Of a stretch of DNA of 35,546 nucleotides, positions 33,641-35,546 are shown piece by piece; position 1 is the stretch's first letter, and each line of letters opens with the position of its first letter. Both the position numbers and the translations under genes were made by a program. Source of the DNA: Rubripirellula sp. (lineage in GTDB: Bacteria > Planctomycetota > Planctomycetia > Pirellulales > Pirellulaceae); the NCBI GenBank assembly GCA_029245125.1, contig JAQWPZ010000278.1:1-35546 (forward strand). Direction: 5' to 3'. The notes beneath the pieces are model-generated. The model ran no database searches, had not been told where the DNA came from, and saw only the letters and a program-made list of their open reading frames with translations.

Positions 33641-35546
33641 ATGGACTGCTCTTTCTTTCAATCTGCGATGCTTGACTACTTCTCGCTCGCCCAAACCAGC
33701 GCGGGAGCCGTTTCGAGCGGGATCTCCTGGACGCAGTACGCGGCGGTGGGAATCGTCTTGGTCGTTCTGGTTTTGCCGTTTATTGTTAGCGGTTTCCTTG
33801 CCAAACAGCTGAAGATGCCCAACACCGGCACGCGGCTAGGCTGGTTTCTCCTGGCCGTGACGGCAAGCGTGGTGGTGCTATCCATCGCTTGGCCGAAGCT
33901 CGGAGTCGATCTTCGAGGGGGTACCATCCTGGTCTACGAAATCGATGCTGAGAAACTCCGCGACATCGACGAGGAGGGCGGGCAGAGAATCAAATCAGAT
34001 GACTTGATCGGGCCGCTCACAAGGCGGATCAATCCTAGCGGAACCCAGGAAATTATCCTGCGGCCGTACGGCGAATCGCAGGTCGAGATCATTGTTCCAG
34101 AGGTCGACCAAAATGAAGTCGACCGGATCAAGGATCTCGTCAAGGAGGCGGGGATTTTGCAATTTGCGATCCTTGCAAACCTGTCAGATCACGCGACGCA
34201 GTTCAGCCTTGCGAGCGAGCAGGCAAGGCCCGAAAACGGCTTAGGGCTGCGGACCAGCACAGTCGTCAAAAACGCGGCCGGCCAAACGGTCGCTTTCTGG
34301 GCTAATGTTGATCGCGAAGCGGATGCGGAGGGGAATCGCAACGGTCCGCTGCGAGTGGATGTCAGTGGGGCGATCGTTCGTAACCCAGACACCGGCGCGA
34401 TTTTGGACCTGCCAACGCTGCTTGCGGGGCGGTCGATGGAGGACGGCGCGGAAGCCGCGTTTGCCGCGTTTGTCGACGAACAAGGGATGTCGGGCCTTGA
34501 AACGCTGATGATCGTGAGCCCAAGCGAAGAGTTGAATGTGAAAGGGAGTGACTTGGCGTTTGCGGCCAGCACTTTCGATCAAAAAGGTTCGCCCGCGGTT
34601 GCGTTCACCCTCACTGACCGCGGGTCGGGTAAGTTCTACGCGCTCACGAGCAATAACGTGCCCAAAGGCACTCGGCAGCGTCAGCTTGGGATTGTGCTGG
34701 ATGATAATCTGCTTTCCGCACCAAATATTTTGCAGCCGATTCGAAAAGAAGGTCGTATCACCGGGCGGTTTACTCGCACCGAGGTGCAGCAGTTGGTGGC
34801 GGTTTTGAAAGCGGGGCAGTTGCCAACCGCGTTAACGAAAGAGCCGATTGCTGAGAACCAAATTGGCGCCACCCTCGGAGCGGACACCATCAAGAGTGGT
34901 TACCGAGCAATCGGTGTGTCGCTCGTCTTAGTGCTCTTGTTTATCCTCGCTTATTACCGTTTTGCGGGCATCATCGCTTGCATCGCCTTGGCGATGAACT
35001 TGGCGATGATTTTGGCAACGATGGTGCTGATCAATCAGCCGTTGACCCTGCCTGGGTTAGCTGGTTTGGTTTTGACCGTCGGTATGTCAGTCGACGCGAA
35101 CGTGCTGATTTTTGAGAGGATTCGCGAGGAGCTTAAGAAAGGTGCCGCGGCCAGGATGGCGATCCGCAACGGCTTCGGGAAAGCAACGATTACGATCGTC
35201 GATGCAAACCTAACCACCTTGATCACCGCGATCGTGCTTTATGCGATCGGAACGGACCAGATTCGTGGCTTCGCTGTCACGTTGATCCTCGGTATTTTGT
35301 TCTCGATGTTCACTGCCATCTACGTCTCGCGAACGCTGTTTGACATTGCCGAGCGGCACGGCTTCCTTTCGCTGGGAATGTCCGATGGTGTGAACGCAGT
35401 GAAAAACAAGGTTGCCGGTGAAGCTGGGCTCGATTTCATCAGCAAAGGAAAGTTCACCGTTGTCTTGTCTGCTGTGTTGGTTGTCGTTGGGTTGGGTGCG
35501 TTGTTTGTCCGTGGAAAAGGGATTCTCGATATCGACTTCGCCGGCG
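33641..35546 (+). CDS. secDF: SecD-SecF fusion protein, 3' end outside the window
   Basis: An open frame from ATG 33641 runs off the right edge (635 residues visible). The product is a proton-driven membrane component of the Sec pathway that pulls exported proteins across the membrane. Two helices at about 33-54 and 65-84 come first. LGVDLRGGT (87-95), the SecD signature, follows. A large periplasmic region covers about 96-415. From about 419 the SecD transmembrane block begins (GYRAIGVSLVLVLLFILAYY, then MSVDANVLIFERIREEL). At about 600 the sequence passes into a SecF start (FTVVLSAVLVVVGLGALFV, then DIDFAG), so secD and secF are one gene. Ordinary SecD has a single helix before the periplasmic domain; here there appear to be two. 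An alternative start is ATG 33668. Confidence 0.95.
   Translation, partial: MDCSFFQSAMLDYFSLAQTSAGAVSSGISWTQYAAVGIVLVVLVLPFIVSGFLAKQLKMPNTGTRLGWFLLAVTASVVVLSIAWPKLGVDLRGGTILVYEIDAEKLRDIDEEGGQRIKSDDLIGPLTRRINPSGTQEIILRPYGESQVEIIVPEVDQNEVDRIKDLVKEAGILQFAILANLSDHATQFSLASEQARPENGLGLRTSTVVKNAAGQTVAFWANVDREADAEGNRNGPLRVDVSGAIVRNPDTGAILDLPTLLAGRSMEDGAEAAFAAFVDEQGMSGLETLMIVSPSEELNVKGSDLAFAASTFDQKGSPAVAFTLTDRGSGKFYALTSNNVPKGTRQRQLGIVLDDNLLSAPNILQPIRKEGRITGRFTRTEVQQLVAVLKAGQLPTALTKEPIAENQIGATLGADTIKSGYRAIGVSLVLVLLFILAYYRFAGIIACIALAMNLAMILATMVLINQPLTLPGLAGLVLTVGMSVDANVLIFERIREELKKGAAARMAIRNGFGKATITIVDANLTTLITAIVLYAIGTDQIRGFAVTLILGILFSMFTAIYVSRTLFDIAERHGFLSLGMSDGVNAVKNKVAGEAGLDFISKGKFTVVLSAVLVVVGLGALFVRGKGILDIDFAG

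Overview
The window most likely comes from a planctomycete of the Rhodopirellula/Pirellulaceae type. The evidence is gene content, not a database match: two secreted sulfatases, a long secreted Ser/Arg/Pro-rich protein with Asp-Asn-Arg repeats like the 'mu-protocadherin' proteins annotated in Rhodopirellula, a MoxR/DUF58/BatA/VWA cluster with DUF4159, many exported proteins of unknown function, weak Shine-Dalgarno signals and long gene-free gaps.

Layout. 1-1232 (-): a sulfatase cut by the left edge. 1608-3417 (+): a two-helix sensor module with no kinase, a DUF1805 protein and an O6-alkylguanine-DNA alkyltransferase. 3938-4010 (+): tRNA-Glu(CTC). 4368-6167 (-): a GAF hybrid histidine kinase. 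7102-9335 (+): an alpha/beta hydrolase and a zinc-ribbon membrane protein. 9631-9867 (-): a SelW-like selenoprotein with an in-frame TGA, followed by a TPR protein on the same strand. 11442-13520 (+): a sulfatase and a DJ-1/PfpI protein, 24 nt apart. 13818-16458 (-): a secreted repeat protein preceded by an NTF2-like protein. 17200-28543 (-): a large envelope cluster. 29774-32911: a hypothetical single-helix protein, a polytopic membrane protein and a DegT-type aminotransferase. 33143-35546 (+): yajC and a secD-secF fusion cut by the right edge.

The 11-kb cluster is the main functional unit. A MoxR AAA+ ATPase, a cytosolic DUF58 VWA protein, a BatA-like membrane protein, a 1296-residue membrane-anchored coiled-coil protein, a membrane VWA protein and a secreted DUF4159 protein all run in one direction. 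MoxR/VWA pairs are thought to act as chaperone-like machines on protein complexes or at the envelope. The substrate here is unknown.

The most notable single find is the SelW-like gene. Ordinary ORF calling starts it at an internal ATG and loses the redox motif. Extending it upstream through TGA restores a C-x-x-U motif, a good Shine-Dalgarno sequence and a hairpin just after the TGA.
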